From Desulfobacteraceae bacterium (GTDB taxonomy: Bacteria; Desulfobacterota; Desulfobacteria; Desulfobacterales; Desulfobacteraceae): a stretch of DNA of 22,118 nucleotides. Positions 14,733-22,118 of this stretch are shown here, piece by piece; the first letter of the stretch is position 1; every line of letters starts with the position of its first letter. Position numbers and translations under genes: made by a program. The notes beneath the pieces are model-generated. The model made no database searches. It saw nothing but the letters and a program-made list of their open reading frames with translations, and was not told where the DNA came from. Where the stretch lies: positions 1-22,118 of the forward strand of contig JAFLJU010000017.1 in assembly GCA_022712835.1 (NCBI GenBank), read 5' to 3'.

Positions 14733-15953
14733 ATGGCGTTAAGAGTACAAAAATTTGGCGGTACTTCCGTGGCAGATATTGACCGTATCTCCAAGGTGGC
14801 CGACCGGGTACAAAAGGCCTATGACAAAGGAGATCAGGTAGTGGTGGTACTCTCTGCCATGTCAGGCGTCACCGACAAACTGATCGCCCTTGCACAACAG
14901 GCCTCAGAAAGCCCCGACAAAAGAGAACTGGATGTACTACTTGCCACAGGAGAACAAACAACCGCAGCCCTCCTTGCCATGATGCTCAAATCCCGGGGAT
15001 ACAAAGCCAGATCATTCCTGGGATTCCAGGCAGGTATCCACACGGACACCTCTTCAGGCAAGGCAAGAATTCTGGACATCAATTGCAAAAACATTCAATT
15101 GGCCCTTGATCAAGGGAATATTGCGGTTATGGCGGGTTTTCAGGGAGCCGATGACCAGGGAAACATCACCACCCTGGGCAGGGGAGGCTCGGACACCTCG
15201 GCCGTAGCCATTGCAGCGTCCCTGAAGGCGGATGTCTGTGAAATTTTCACCGATGTCGACGGGGTCTACACCACCGACCCAAGAATCTGCAGCAAGGCCA
15301 GAAAAATTTCACGAATCTCCTATGAGGAGATGCTTGAAATGGCGATATTAGGCGCCAAGGTGCTTCAGATCCGATCGGTTGAATTTGCCAAAAAATTTAA
15401 TGTACCCGTGCATGTCCGGTCATCATTCAATGAGGAGGAAGGAACAATGGTCATCAATGAAAGTGCAGATATGGAAAGTGCCATCGTCTCTGGCATTACC
15501 TGTGATATGAATGAAGCCAGGATAACCCTGAAACGAGTACCAGATCAACCCGGTGTATCCGCTAAAATATTTTGCCCCCTGGCCAAAGCAGAAATCATGG
15601 TGGACATGATCATCCAGAACACCCGGTCCGGTGGGGAAACCGACCTGACCTTCACCGTGACCAAGGATGACTTTAAACGGGCCAAAGAAATCTCAGAAAC
15701 CGTAGCAAAGGAAATAAGTGCCGGGGAGGTGCTGACAGCCCAAGACATTGCAAAGGTCTCGGTAATCGGCCTAGGAATGAAAAGTCATTCCGGTGTTGCC
15801 GCCATCATGTTTGAAACCCTTGCTTCGGAAAATATCAATATCCGGCTGATCTCCACTTCCGAAATCCGGATCTCCTGCGTCATCCTGGCCAAGTATGCGG
15901 AACTTGCGGTTAGAGCCCTGCACACCGCCTTTGGCCTGGACAAAGAAGAATAG
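14733..15953 (+). CDS. lysC: Aspartate kinase (monofunctional, alpha/beta type)
   Basis: Phosphorylates aspartate, the first step toward lysine, threonine, methionine and diaminopimelate. The 406 residues match the Bacillus/Corynebacterium-type aspartokinase rather than the long E. coli forms. Seen: kinase start [13 protein letters not shown] (7-20), [41 protein letters not shown] (147-166), [14 protein letters not shown]; then two ACT domains (about 255-330 and 335-406) with [13 protein letters not shown] and [21 protein letters not shown], the allosteric binding region, so feedback control by lysine and/or threonine is expected. GGAG precedes the ATG. A second ribosome binding site and in-frame ATG inside the gene (Met239) would yield a 168-residue beta subunit. 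Last gene of the tag operon, ended by the hairpin at 16007-16051. Confidence 0.96.
   Translation: MALRVQKFGGTSVADIDRISKVADRVQKAYDKGDQVVVVLSAMSGVTDKLIALAQQASESPDKRELDVLLATGEQTTAALLAMMLKSRGYKARSFLGFQAGIHTDTSSGKARILDINCKNIQLALDQGNIAVMAGFQGADDQGNITTLGRGGSDTSAVAIAASLKADVCEIFTDVDGVYTTDPRICSKARKISRISYEEMLEMAILGAKVLQIRSVEFAKKFNVPVHVRSSFNEEEGTMVINESADMESAIVSGITCDMNEARITLKRVPDQPGVSAKIFCPLAKAEIMVDMIIQNTRSGGETDLTFTVTKDDFKRAKEISETVAKEISAGEVLTAQDIAKVSVIGLGMKSHSGVAAIMFETLASENINIRLISTSEIRISCVILAKYAELAVRALHTAFGLDKEE
15434..15449 (+). promoter_or_regulatory. Internal ribosome binding site and start codon for the aspartokinase beta subunit
   Basis: GGAGG (15434-15438) stands 8 bases before an in-frame ATG (15447-15449, codon 239 of lysC). 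Translation from here gives 168 residues containing both ACT domains, close to the beta subunits known from Bacillus subtilis and Corynebacterium glutamicum. The same bases also encode the EEEGT loop, so part of the purine richness is due to protein sequence. Confidence 0.65.
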
Positions 15954-16006
15954 AATACAGAAAATTAAAATAAATAGAATATAAATAAATAGGCCACACT
16001 AAACCC

Positions 16007-16051
16007 AATAGACCCGACAAGGATGCATCAATCGTCCTTGTCGGGTCTATT
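16007..16051. terminator. Bidirectional hairpin terminator between lysC and pyrF
   Basis: A perfect 17-bp stem: left arm 16007-16023 (AATAGACCCGACAAGGA), right arm 16035-16051, loop of 11 bases. The convergent genes lysC and pyrF both run into it. The following T tract is short and mixed (ATTATCTAT), so termination may be weaker than at 9096-9135. Outside the hairpin, 15954-16073 is A-rich and featureless. Confidence 0.8.
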
Positions 16052-16073
16052 ATTATCTATAAGAAACCTCCCC

Positions 16074-16799
16074 CTATAGCCCCAATGCCGCATCAATTTC
16101 TTGAACCACTTTCTGTGCTGCCGCCCCAGGATCGGCCGCATCCCTGATGGGCCGGCCAATGACAAGAAGGTCACTGCCCTGTTTCACAGCCTGGGCCGGG
16201 GTGGTCACCCTTTTTTGATCATCGTTTTCAAGCAGACTCCATTCCGGCCGTATCCCCGGGGTAACCGCCAGAAGATTGCGGCTAATGCCACTTTTAACCT
16301 GGGATGCTTCCCTTCCGGAACACACAACCCCCGCACATCCGGCGGCCAAGGCCATGCGGGCCCGCAACAAGACCAGTTCATCGGGATTTTTCACAAACAT
16401 CTCCTTGAACCCACCGGCTTGAATCATCCCTGAATCATTGTCCGTTAAAAGGGTCACCCCTAACACCCCGGTTTTCCCCCCGCCCCCTTCCACCGCCATT
16501 TCAAGCATGTGGGCAGATGCGCAATGAACCGTTACCAGATCAACCCCCAGGTTGGCCACCCGCCCCATGGCCCGTTTGACCGTGGCGGAGATATCATGGA
16601 GCTTTAAGTCCAGAAAAATCCTGGCCCGGCTGAGCTCTCGTATCATTGCCACCACAGACGGCCCCTGGTCGATAAATAGCTCCAGACCGATCTTAAACAT
16701 TCCCACATGGCCGTCCAGAAGCCGAACATAGGAGCTTGCCTCTTTGACCGAGGCAAAATCCAAAGGGAATACCATATAATCCTTACCTGTTTTTTGCAT
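16074..16799 (-). CDS. pyrF: Orotidine 5'-phosphate decarboxylase
   Basis: Last step of UMP synthesis: OMP to UMP plus CO2. 241 residues, normal for the bacterial class I enzyme. Seen: FPLDFASVKEA with the binding Asp14; K37 in GMFKIGLELF; catalytic block IFLDLKLHDISATVKRA (D64, K66, D69); VTVHCASAHMLEMA; LLTDNDS; VTPGIRPEW and LVIGRPIRDAADP, the phosphate-binding ends of the TIM barrel. AAGGA lies 6 bases upstream of the ATG at 16799. It appears to be a single-gene unit with a possible extended -10 promoter at 16837-16845. No other pyrimidine gene is adjacent. Confidence 0.97.
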   Translation of the reverse strand: MQKTGKDYMVFPLDFASVKEASSYVRLLDGHVGMFKIGLELFIDQGPSVVAMIRELSRARIFLDLKLHDISATVKRAMGRVANLGVDLVTVHCASAHMLEMAVEGGGGKTGVLGVTLLTDNDSGMIQAGGFKEMFVKNPDELVLLRARMALAAGCAGVVCSGREASQVKSGISRNLLAVTPGIRPEWSLLENDDQKRVTTPAQAVKQGSDLLVIGRPIRDAADPGAAAQKVVQEIDAALGL

Positions 16800-17183
16800 A
16801 TAACATCCTTCTTAAGATGAGGTCATAAAATTTAAAAGCATACCATAATCCCAATAAATTTTCCCAGGATAAATCAATCCGATGCATTGCACGACCAAAC
16901 CAACACTTGCGCCTGGTCTTTCTTTCAAAATTTATCAATGTATCGCCCGCCACATGAGAGTTGCACCCAAAGTTATCATTCTGGGAAGTTGGGTTAAATT
17001 GGCTTGAACAAGGAAATTCGCCGTGGTATAGGATGCTAAGATGGTATTCAAAACGCACAAAGTTCTCACTCGATTAAAGTTAGAAGACAGTTGACGACAG
17101 ATATAGATTATTCCCCAGGAAGAGGAAGTTTATTTTAATATAATTTTTTAATTCAAAAAATTTAAACAAGGAAGGGAAAAAAA
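16800..17183. other. Noncoding stretch between divergent pyrF and the periplasmic-protein gene
   Basis: 384 bases without a supported gene, long for this otherwise tight chromosome. The left end holds the pyrF ribosome binding site and candidate promoter. The right end (17130-17170) is very A/T-rich, with TATAAT at 17139-17144 but no convincing -35, and AAGGAAGGG serves as ribosome binding site for the gene at 17184. The middle (about 16880-17060) is more mixed in composition and has short open frames on both strands (for example 41 codons from ATG 16882 on the plus strand) that resemble no family I know. It could be a regulatory leader, a small RNA locus or a decayed insertion; I cannot decide among them. 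Confidence 0.5.
16837..16845 (-). promoter_or_regulatory. Possible extended -10 promoter element for pyrF
   Basis: On the minus strand TGGTATGCT: a TATGCT -10 with the TGn extension, predicting a start near 16830 and a leader of about 30 bases. No good -35 hexamer at 17 or 18 bp upstream. Confidence 0.35.
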
Positions 17184-17675
17184 ATGAAGAAAAAAAATTT
17201 AGCAGCTTTAGTTCTGGCAATTGTGGCAATGATGATGATCTTAACCGTTTCTCCGGCTGTATCCCAGGATACGCTGACGGACAACATGCAGATTCTGCTT
17301 GACCAGGTCAAGGCGGACAAGAAGTTGTTGGTCGCAGCCAATATGCAGATGACCGAGTCCGAGGCAAAAGGCTTCTGGCCGGTTTACGAAGCTTACCAGA
17401 ATGAACTGATGGCGATCAATGAGCGAATCGGCAGTCTCATCGAAAGCTACGCCAAAAGCTACATGGAAGATACATTTACCAACAGAAAGGTCAAGGCACT
17501 GACGGCTGAACTTGTCAGCATTCAAATAATTGAGACCGAGCTTCAGTCCTCCTATGTTCCAAAACTGAACCAGGTGCTGTCGCCCAAGAAAGTCCTTCGC
17601 TATATGCAAATTGAGGGCAAGATTCGGGCCGCAATAAAATATGCACTGGCAGCAAAGATTCCCCTGGTCGAATAG
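17184..17675 (+). CDS. Secreted periplasmic protein of unknown function, Spy/CpxP-like pattern
   Basis: 163 residues. A classic signal peptide (MKKKNLAAL, hydrophobic core LVLAIVAMMMILTV, cleavage near SPAVSQ, about residue 27-28) predicts export to the periplasm. The mature part is almost wholly helical and charged, with MQMTESEAKGFWPVYEAYQNE in the first helical pair and LNQVLSPKKVLRYMQIEGKIRA near the end. The T-E-x-x-A-K-x-F-W-P-x-Y motif followed by a late P-K-K-V-x-R-Y-x-Q-I-E-x-K-I motif recalls small alpha-helical periplasmic proteins with LTxxQ-like motifs (Spy/CpxP neighbours). That resemblance is by eye and no function should be assumed. AAGGAAGGG before the ATG is a strong ribosome binding site. 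The patatin gene follows after 21 bp, suggesting co-expression. Confidence 0.85.
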   Translation: MKKKNLAALVLAIVAMMMILTVSPAVSQDTLTDNMQILLDQVKADKKLLVAANMQMTESEAKGFWPVYEAYQNELMAINERIGSLIESYAKSYMEDTFTNRKVKALTAELVSIQIIETELQSSYVPKLNQVLSPKKVLRYMQIEGKIRAAIKYALAAKIPLVE

Positions 17676-17696
17676 GGATAGGGAAAATATTTAGAC

Positions 17697-19967
17697 GTGA
17701 TCCACAATTGCCTGATGACAAAAAACAGACAAAGGACATTGTTCCGTGTAGCCCTCATCTTCAGTGTCCTTATTGTCTGGCTGGTGGGGACCGCATGGTG
17801 TGCCCCTGCATCTGATGTTGGGGTTGGGGAAAAAAACCGTCCTAAAATCGGAGTGGTTTTAAGTGGCGGCGGTGCCCGGGGCGCAGCTCATATTGGGGCG
17901 CTCAAGGCACTTGAAGAGATGCGTATCCCCATTGATTATCTATCCGGAACCAGTATGGGATCAATTATTGGCGGACTATATGCGTCCGGGATGACAACTA
18001 TGGAGATCGAAACCGTGGTTACCCGCGTCGATTGGAACAGCACACTTCAAGATGAAATCCCCAGAAGCGACCGGTCCTTTCGTCGCAAAACCGACGATAA
18101 AAGTTATCTGGTAAAGAGTAAGCCTGGGCTTAGCGATGATCTTAAAATAAAACTCCCGGCAGGTCTTCAGCAGGGTCAGAACATAGATCTTTTTCTCAAA
18201 GATCTGGTGATGCCGACCAGGCAGATTGCTGATTTTAATGATTTCAGAATCCCCTTTCGAGCGGTGGCAACGGACATAGTCACGGGGAATGCGGTGATAC
18301 TTGCTTCAGGAGATTTGGCCATGGCCATGCGGGCCAGCATGAACATCCCGGCTTTTTTCGCCCCGGTTGAAATCGATGGCAAACTTCTTGTGGACGGCGG
18401 GGTGAGCAACAATCTCCCCATCGACGTGGTTCGGGGGATGGGCGCTGATATTGTTATTGCCATAGACATCAGCACTCCTCTTCTTCAACGAAAAGATCTA
18501 AATTCAACCCTGGATATTACCGAACAATTGACCGGGATCCTGACACGGAACAATACCGAGGCGCAAATTGCCACCCTTGGGTCAAAAGATGTGTTGATCC
18601 TACCGGATCTTGGGACGATCACCACTTCATCATTTGACCGGACAGGTGAAGCGATTCCCCTGGGGAAGGTAGCTGTAGAGCAAAACAGACAAGCGCTCTC
18701 ACGGTTATCCGTATCCCAAACCATTTATGACAAGTACCTGGCATCACAGCAACAAAAACTTGAAAAAAGAACCCCCCACCCCCCTGTCATTGATTTTGTA
18801 AGGTTAAACAATGAATCAAAACTCAGTGACGAGATTTTCTATGCGCGCCTGGAGATCAAAGAAGGGGCTCCCCTGGACGTCGAAAAACTTGAAAACAATA
18901 TCAATGAAATCTATGGCCTGGAGCTTTTTGAAAATATTGGCTATGAAATTCTTGAAGAAGGCGGACGAACCGGACTTGTGATCAATATCAAGGACAAGTC
19001 CTGGGGGCCCAATTATCTCCAGGCGGGAATTTCCATGGGGGGAGATCCAAATGGAGACAACTTCTACAATCTGGCATTTGCATATACACGGACCGCAATT
19101 AATGACTTGAACGGTGAATGGAGAAGTGTTGTTCAGCTGGGCACTTCCCCCGGTGTTTACACGGAGCTATATCAACCCCTGGATGACACCGCCCGCTATT
19201 TTGTTCACCCGCGACTGTTATACCACAGATATCCCTTGAACTTTTATACAAATTCCGGTGAAAAGTTAGCTGAATACAAGTTAGCTGAATATGGGATTGA
19301 TCTTGCCTTTGGCAGAGAATTCGGTAGCTGGGGCGAATCCCGCATCGGCCTTAGAAGACTTAAAGGAAACGCAGAAGTAAAGACAGGTTCGCTTCTTTGG
19401 CCGGAGGTTGATTTTGATCGGGGTGAAATATACGCAAACCTTCTCACCGATACCCTGGATAATTTTAATTTCCCCCACAAAGGATATTCCAGTTTGATAG
19501 AGTACACCCGATCAGATGAAAAATTGGGGGCGGGCACTGACTTTGATCAAATTCGCCTGGAAGGGAAGATTGCAATGAGTTGGGGGAAAAATGCCTTGAT
19601 TACCAGTGCAAAACTATACACCACGTTAGATGATAATGCACCGATCCAAAACAAATTTAAATTGGGAGGGCTTTTTAACCTTTCCGGATTTAATCAGGAT
19701 CAGTTAAACGGTAATCAGCTGGGATTGTTAAGTTTAATGTATTTATATCAAATAGGGGATTTCAACTTCCTGCCAACCTATCTTGGCGGAACTCTGGAAT
19801 CGGGCAATGTCTGGAAGGATAAAAGCCAAATGAATTTTAATAATGCCATCCTTGCCGGTAGCATATTCCTAGGGTTGGATTCATTTTTAGGGCCAATCTA
19901 CATCGGCTATGGCAGGGCTGAGGGTAACCATCATACCCTGTATTTTTATCTGGGCAAAACATATTAG
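17697..19967 (+). CDS. Patatin-like phospholipase with POTRA and outer-membrane beta-barrel (type Vd autotransporter, PlpD-like)
   Basis: 756 residues. Order of parts: N-terminal signal peptide (hydrophobic about 15-35, likely cleaved after WCA); patatin domain (about 48-330) with GGGARG oxyanion loop (57-62), nucleophile S86 in GTSMG, and D233 in VDGGVSNN, the Ser-Asp dyad; one POTRA domain (about 363-433: FYARLEIKEGAPLDVEKLEN, LFENIGYEILEEGG); and a C-terminal Omp85-type barrel (about 438-756) ending in alternating aromatic residues (HTLYFYLGKTY). Known PlpD-type proteins export their own lipase domain across the outer membrane, so lipase activity at the cell surface or in the medium on phospholipids is inferred. 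The frame opens at GTG 17697; ATG 17715 (MTKNRQRTLF) is an alternative start, and neither has an ideal ribosome binding site. Sits 21 bp after the small periplasmic gene and 24 bp before recQ. Confidence 0.93.
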   Translation: MIHNCLMTKNRQRTLFRVALIFSVLIVWLVGTAWCAPASDVGVGEKNRPKIGVVLSGGGARGAAHIGALKALEEMRIPIDYLSGTSMGSIIGGLYASGMTTMEIETVVTRVDWNSTLQDEIPRSDRSFRRKTDDKSYLVKSKPGLSDDLKIKLPAGLQQGQNIDLFLKDLVMPTRQIADFNDFRIPFRAVATDIVTGNAVILASGDLAMAMRASMNIPAFFAPVEIDGKLLVDGGVSNNLPIDVVRGMGADIVIAIDISTPLLQRKDLNSTLDITEQLTGILTRNNTEAQIATLGSKDVLILPDLGTITTSSFDRTGEAIPLGKVAVEQNRQALSRLSVSQTIYDKYLASQQQKLEKRTPHPPVIDFVRLNNESKLSDEIFYARLEIKEGAPLDVEKLENNINEIYGLELFENIGYEILEEGGRTGLVINIKDKSWGPNYLQAGISMGGDPNGDNFYNLAFAYTRTAINDLNGEWRSVVQLGTSPGVYTELYQPLDDTARYFVHPRLLYHRYPLNFYTNSGEKLAEYKLAEYGIDLAFGREFGSWGESRIGLRRLKGNAEVKTGSLLWPEVDFDRGEIYANLLTDTLDNFNFPHKGYSSLIEYTRSDEKLGAGTDFDQIRLEGKIAMSWGKNALITSAKLYTTLDDNAPIQNKFKLGGLFNLSGFNQDQLNGNQLGLLSLMYLYQIGDFNFLPTYLGGTLESGNVWKDKSQMNFNNAILAGSIFLGLDSFLGPIYIGYGRAEGNHHTLYFYLGKTY

Positions 19968-19991
19968 CTTCAAACAAGGAAAGAATGTCCC

Positions 19992-22118
19992 ATGATGGAT
20001 CAGGCAAAAAAGATTTTACAGGACACCTTTGGATTCCCGTCCTTCAAACCCTTTCAGCAAGAGGTGATTGAGGGGGTATTACACCGACGGGACACCGTGG
20101 TGGTATTGCCCACCGGCGGGGGCAAATCCCTTTGCTACATCATTCCGGCCATGATATTTAAGGGGATTACCATTGTGGTCTCTCCCCTGATCTCCCTGAT
20201 GGAAGACCAGATTGGCCAGCTGACCCAAACCGGTATTCCAGCGGTCTGTTTAAACAGCATGCTGACCCAGGAGGCCTATACCCAAAATATCCGTCTCCTC
20301 AGGGCGAACAAGGTCAAATTATTGTACCTGGCCCCTGAAACCTTGATGATGCCAAGAACCCTGGAATTGCTGGGCACCCTTTCCATAGACCTCCTGGCAG
20401 TGGATGAAGCCCATTGTGTATCTGAATGGGGACATGATTTCAGGCCGGAATATCGTCAGGTGCAAGGGTTTCGGACAAAAATCCCTGGGGCCGTTGTCAT
20501 GGCCCTGACGGCCACGGCCACCCCCCAGGTTCGCACCGATATTTTAACCCTGTTTCAAATCCCTCCTGAAAATTTTTTCATGGGCAGCTTTAACCGGGAC
20601 AATCTGTTTTTGGATGTGCAGATCAAAAACAACCCCCAGGCCCAGCTTCTCAATTTCATTAAAAAATTTCCCAAAGAATCGGGGATTGTCTATTGTACCA
20701 CCCGCAAATCCGTGAACAATCTATGCGATGTATTAACGACAAATGGATTTTCAGCAACCCCCTACCATGCCGGATTGGAAGGTGAACAACGCCGCCAGAA
20801 CCAGCTTGGGTTCATCCGGGACGACATCCAGATCATGGTGGCAACCATTGCCTTTGGCATGGGCATTGATAAACCAGATGTGAGATTTATTGTCCAGTAT
20901 GATCTGCCCAAAAACATTGAAACCTATTACCAGCAAATCGGAAGGGCTGGCCGGGACGGACTCAGGTCCGATTGCCTGTTGCTCTATGCCCAATCCGATA
21001 CCCAGACCATCACCCGGTTTATCCGGCAAAAAGAAGCCGACATCCAGACAGTGGAACAAAAAAAGCTTGACGACATGCTGATTTTTGCCAGGGCCCAGAC
21101 CTGTCTTCGAACTCCTCTGCTGGGGTATTTTGGGGAGTCTTTTCCCGGGAACTGCCAATTGTGCAAAAACTGTCAACCCGATCAACAGGAACTGACAGAT
21201 ATCACACTGGCCGCTCAGAAATTTTTATCCTGTGTCAAACGAACCGAGGAAATCTTTGGAACAGGCCATATCATTGATGTGCTCAGGGGCTCAAAGGCAA
21301 AGAAAGTCCTGCAATTCTCCCATGACCAAATATCCACCTATGGGATCGGAAAAGATCTTGCCACCCAGGAATGGAAATATATCGCAGAGCAGCTTCAGGC
21401 ACAGGAGCTGATGATCTCAACCGCCCCCCATGGTAGCCTGAAGCTTACCCCCAAGGCCTGGGGCGTTTTCAAAGGAGAAAAAAGGGTCAAAGCACCCAAA
21501 TTTCACAGGGCCCCCCTTGTGACACAGGAAGGTCCAACCATAGCCTCCTGTGACCCGAATTTGTTTGAACGGCTGAGGCAGAAACGAAAACAGATGGCAG
21601 ATGAGATGGGTTTACCTCCTTACGCTATACTGACGGACAAGACCCTGACGGAACTGGCAAGGGTTTTCCCGTCCTCACTTACCTCCTTTGAACAGATCCA
21701 TGGCATTGGTGCCTATAAAAAAGAAACCTTTGGCCAAACCTTTTTAGATGAAATCCAGGCCTATTGCGCAGAAAATAATATCGATAGGGACCGGTTGGAA
21801 GTTCCCCAAAAAAAGAACAAAACCCGAGCCGCTTCTGACAAACCTCCCCGGCATCAATATTTTGGAGACCTTTTTAACACCGGAATCTCAGCCCGGGAGC
21901 TTGCCGACACAAACCGAATCCAACTGACAACCGTTCTCACCCATATGTGCACCTACATCCGAAGCGGATTTGACCTCAAAGACACCCGGGAATTTATCCT
22001 ATTGTCCCAGACAGACCCCGAAACATGGGAAAAGGTAAAACAAGCCTTTGATGAACACGGCACCCTTGCGCTAAAACCTATTTTTCTCCTCTTGGACCAG
22101 GAGGTGTCCTATGACCGA
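19992..22118 (+). CDS. recQ: ATP-dependent DNA helicase RecQ, runs off the window edge
   Basis: 3'-5' DNA helicase used in recombination repair and fork restart. The frame is open for 709 codons to the last base of the window with no stop, so the 3' end is missing, probably by little. Seen: FGFPSFKPFQQEVIEGVL (motif 0), Walker A LPTGGGKS (40-46), VDEAHCVSEWGHDFRPEY, LTATATPQVR, VATIAFGMGIDKPDVRF and QQIGRAGRDG (arginine finger); zinc-binding cysteines in TCLRTPLLGYF and NCQLCKNC; RQC winged helix (FLSCVKRTEEIFGTGHIIDVL); HRDC domain (FERLRQKRKQMADEMGLPPY, HGIGAYKKETFG); and an extra C-terminal helix-turn-helix-like region (FNTGISARELADTNRIQ). Start: the ATG at 19992 with AAGGA about 11 bases upstream; Met2 at 19995 is equally possible. 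Longer than E. coli RecQ, as in RecQ forms with the additional C-terminal domain. Confidence 0.95.
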   Translation, partial: MMDQAKKILQDTFGFPSFKPFQQEVIEGVLHRRDTVVVLPTGGGKSLCYIIPAMIFKGITIVVSPLISLMEDQIGQLTQTGIPAVCLNSMLTQEAYTQNIRLLRANKVKLLYLAPETLMMPRTLELLGTLSIDLLAVDEAHCVSEWGHDFRPEYRQVQGFRTKIPGAVVMALTATATPQVRTDILTLFQIPPENFFMGSFNRDNLFLDVQIKNNPQAQLLNFIKKFPKESGIVYCTTRKSVNNLCDVLTTNGFSATPYHAGLEGEQRRQNQLGFIRDDIQIMVATIAFGMGIDKPDVRFIVQYDLPKNIETYYQQIGRAGRDGLRSDCLLLYAQSDTQTITRFIRQKEADIQTVEQKKLDDMLIFARAQTCLRTPLLGYFGESFPGNCQLCKNCQPDQQELTDITLAAQKFLSCVKRTEEIFGTGHIIDVLRGSKAKKVLQFSHDQISTYGIGKDLATQEWKYIAEQLQAQELMISTAPHGSLKLTPKAWGVFKGEKRVKAPKFHRAPLVTQEGPTIASCDPNLFERLRQKRKQMADEMGLPPYAILTDKTLTELARVFPSSLTSFEQIHGIGAYKKETFGQTFLDEIQAYCAENNIDRDRLEVPQKKNKTRAASDKPPRHQYFGDLFNTGISARELADTNRIQLTTVLTHMCTYIRSGFDLKDTREFILLSQTDPETWEKVKQAFDEHGTLALKPIFLLLDQEVSYDR

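Noticed and set aside
16783..17058. Open frame of 91 codons on the minus strand overlapping the pyrF start
   Set aside because: Overlaps the pyrF start out of frame, covers the pyrF ribosome binding site and candidate promoter, and resembles no protein family; kept only as part of the noncoding stretch.
1..22118. CRISPR array, tRNA, rRNA, transposase or phage genes
   Set aside because: No regularly spaced repeats, no cloverleaf or rRNA signatures, and no transposase or integrase motifs were seen on either strand.

Overview
The window carries ordinary bacterial chromosome, densely packed and of moderate GC. The predicted proteins, the joined NAD(P)HX repair enzyme followed by TsaE and a single-domain aspartokinase, and the uvrB-uvrC pair suggest a Gram-negative anaerobe of the Desulfobacterota (Desulfobacteraceae-like). 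This placement rests on gene style and order, not on a database match. A two-domain NTE-type patatin/outer-membrane barrel protein confirms a double-membrane cell. No rRNA, tRNA, CRISPR array or intact insertion sequence was seen.

Layout. (1) 1-3329, minus: uvrB then uvrC (uvrC runs off the left edge), nucleotide excision repair. (2) 3481-3843, plus: a small CoA-binding-fold protein, converging with 8 bp to spare on the next operon. (3) 3852-7117, minus: an RstA-like response regulator, an RstB-like sensor kinase and a diaminopropionate ammonia-lyase, with gaps of 5 and 6 bp, so a likely three-gene operon linking a sensor to amino-acid breakdown. (4) 7329-9047, plus: glnS, ending at a strong bidirectional terminator. 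(5) 9179-11902, minus: a small potassium-channel-like protein, then ispF and cysS driven by a near-consensus promoter. (6) 12099-15953, plus: tag, nnr (fused epimerase/dehydratase), tsaE and lysC. The first two junctions are 4-bp ATGA overlaps, and lysC follows after 26 bp. lysC contains a strong internal ribosome binding site and ATG for a separate regulatory (beta) subunit. A perfect 17-bp stem separates lysC from pyrF. (7) 16074-16799, minus: pyrF. (8) 16800-17183: a noncoding stretch. (9) 17184-22118, plus: a small secreted periplasmic protein, a type Vd (PlpD-like) patatin autotransporter and recQ, which runs off the right edge.

Most genes are housekeeping: DNA repair (uvrB, uvrC, tag, recQ), translation (glnS, cysS, tsaE), isoprenoid, pyrimidine and aspartate-family biosynthesis. 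The less ordinary parts are the regulator/kinase/dpaL operon with a repeat-extended enzyme tail, the periplasmic protein plus type Vd patatin pair, the internal start in lysC, and the compact K+ channel. I did not find a convincing new multi-gene system; the most testable novelty is the RstAB-like control of diaminopropionate breakdown.
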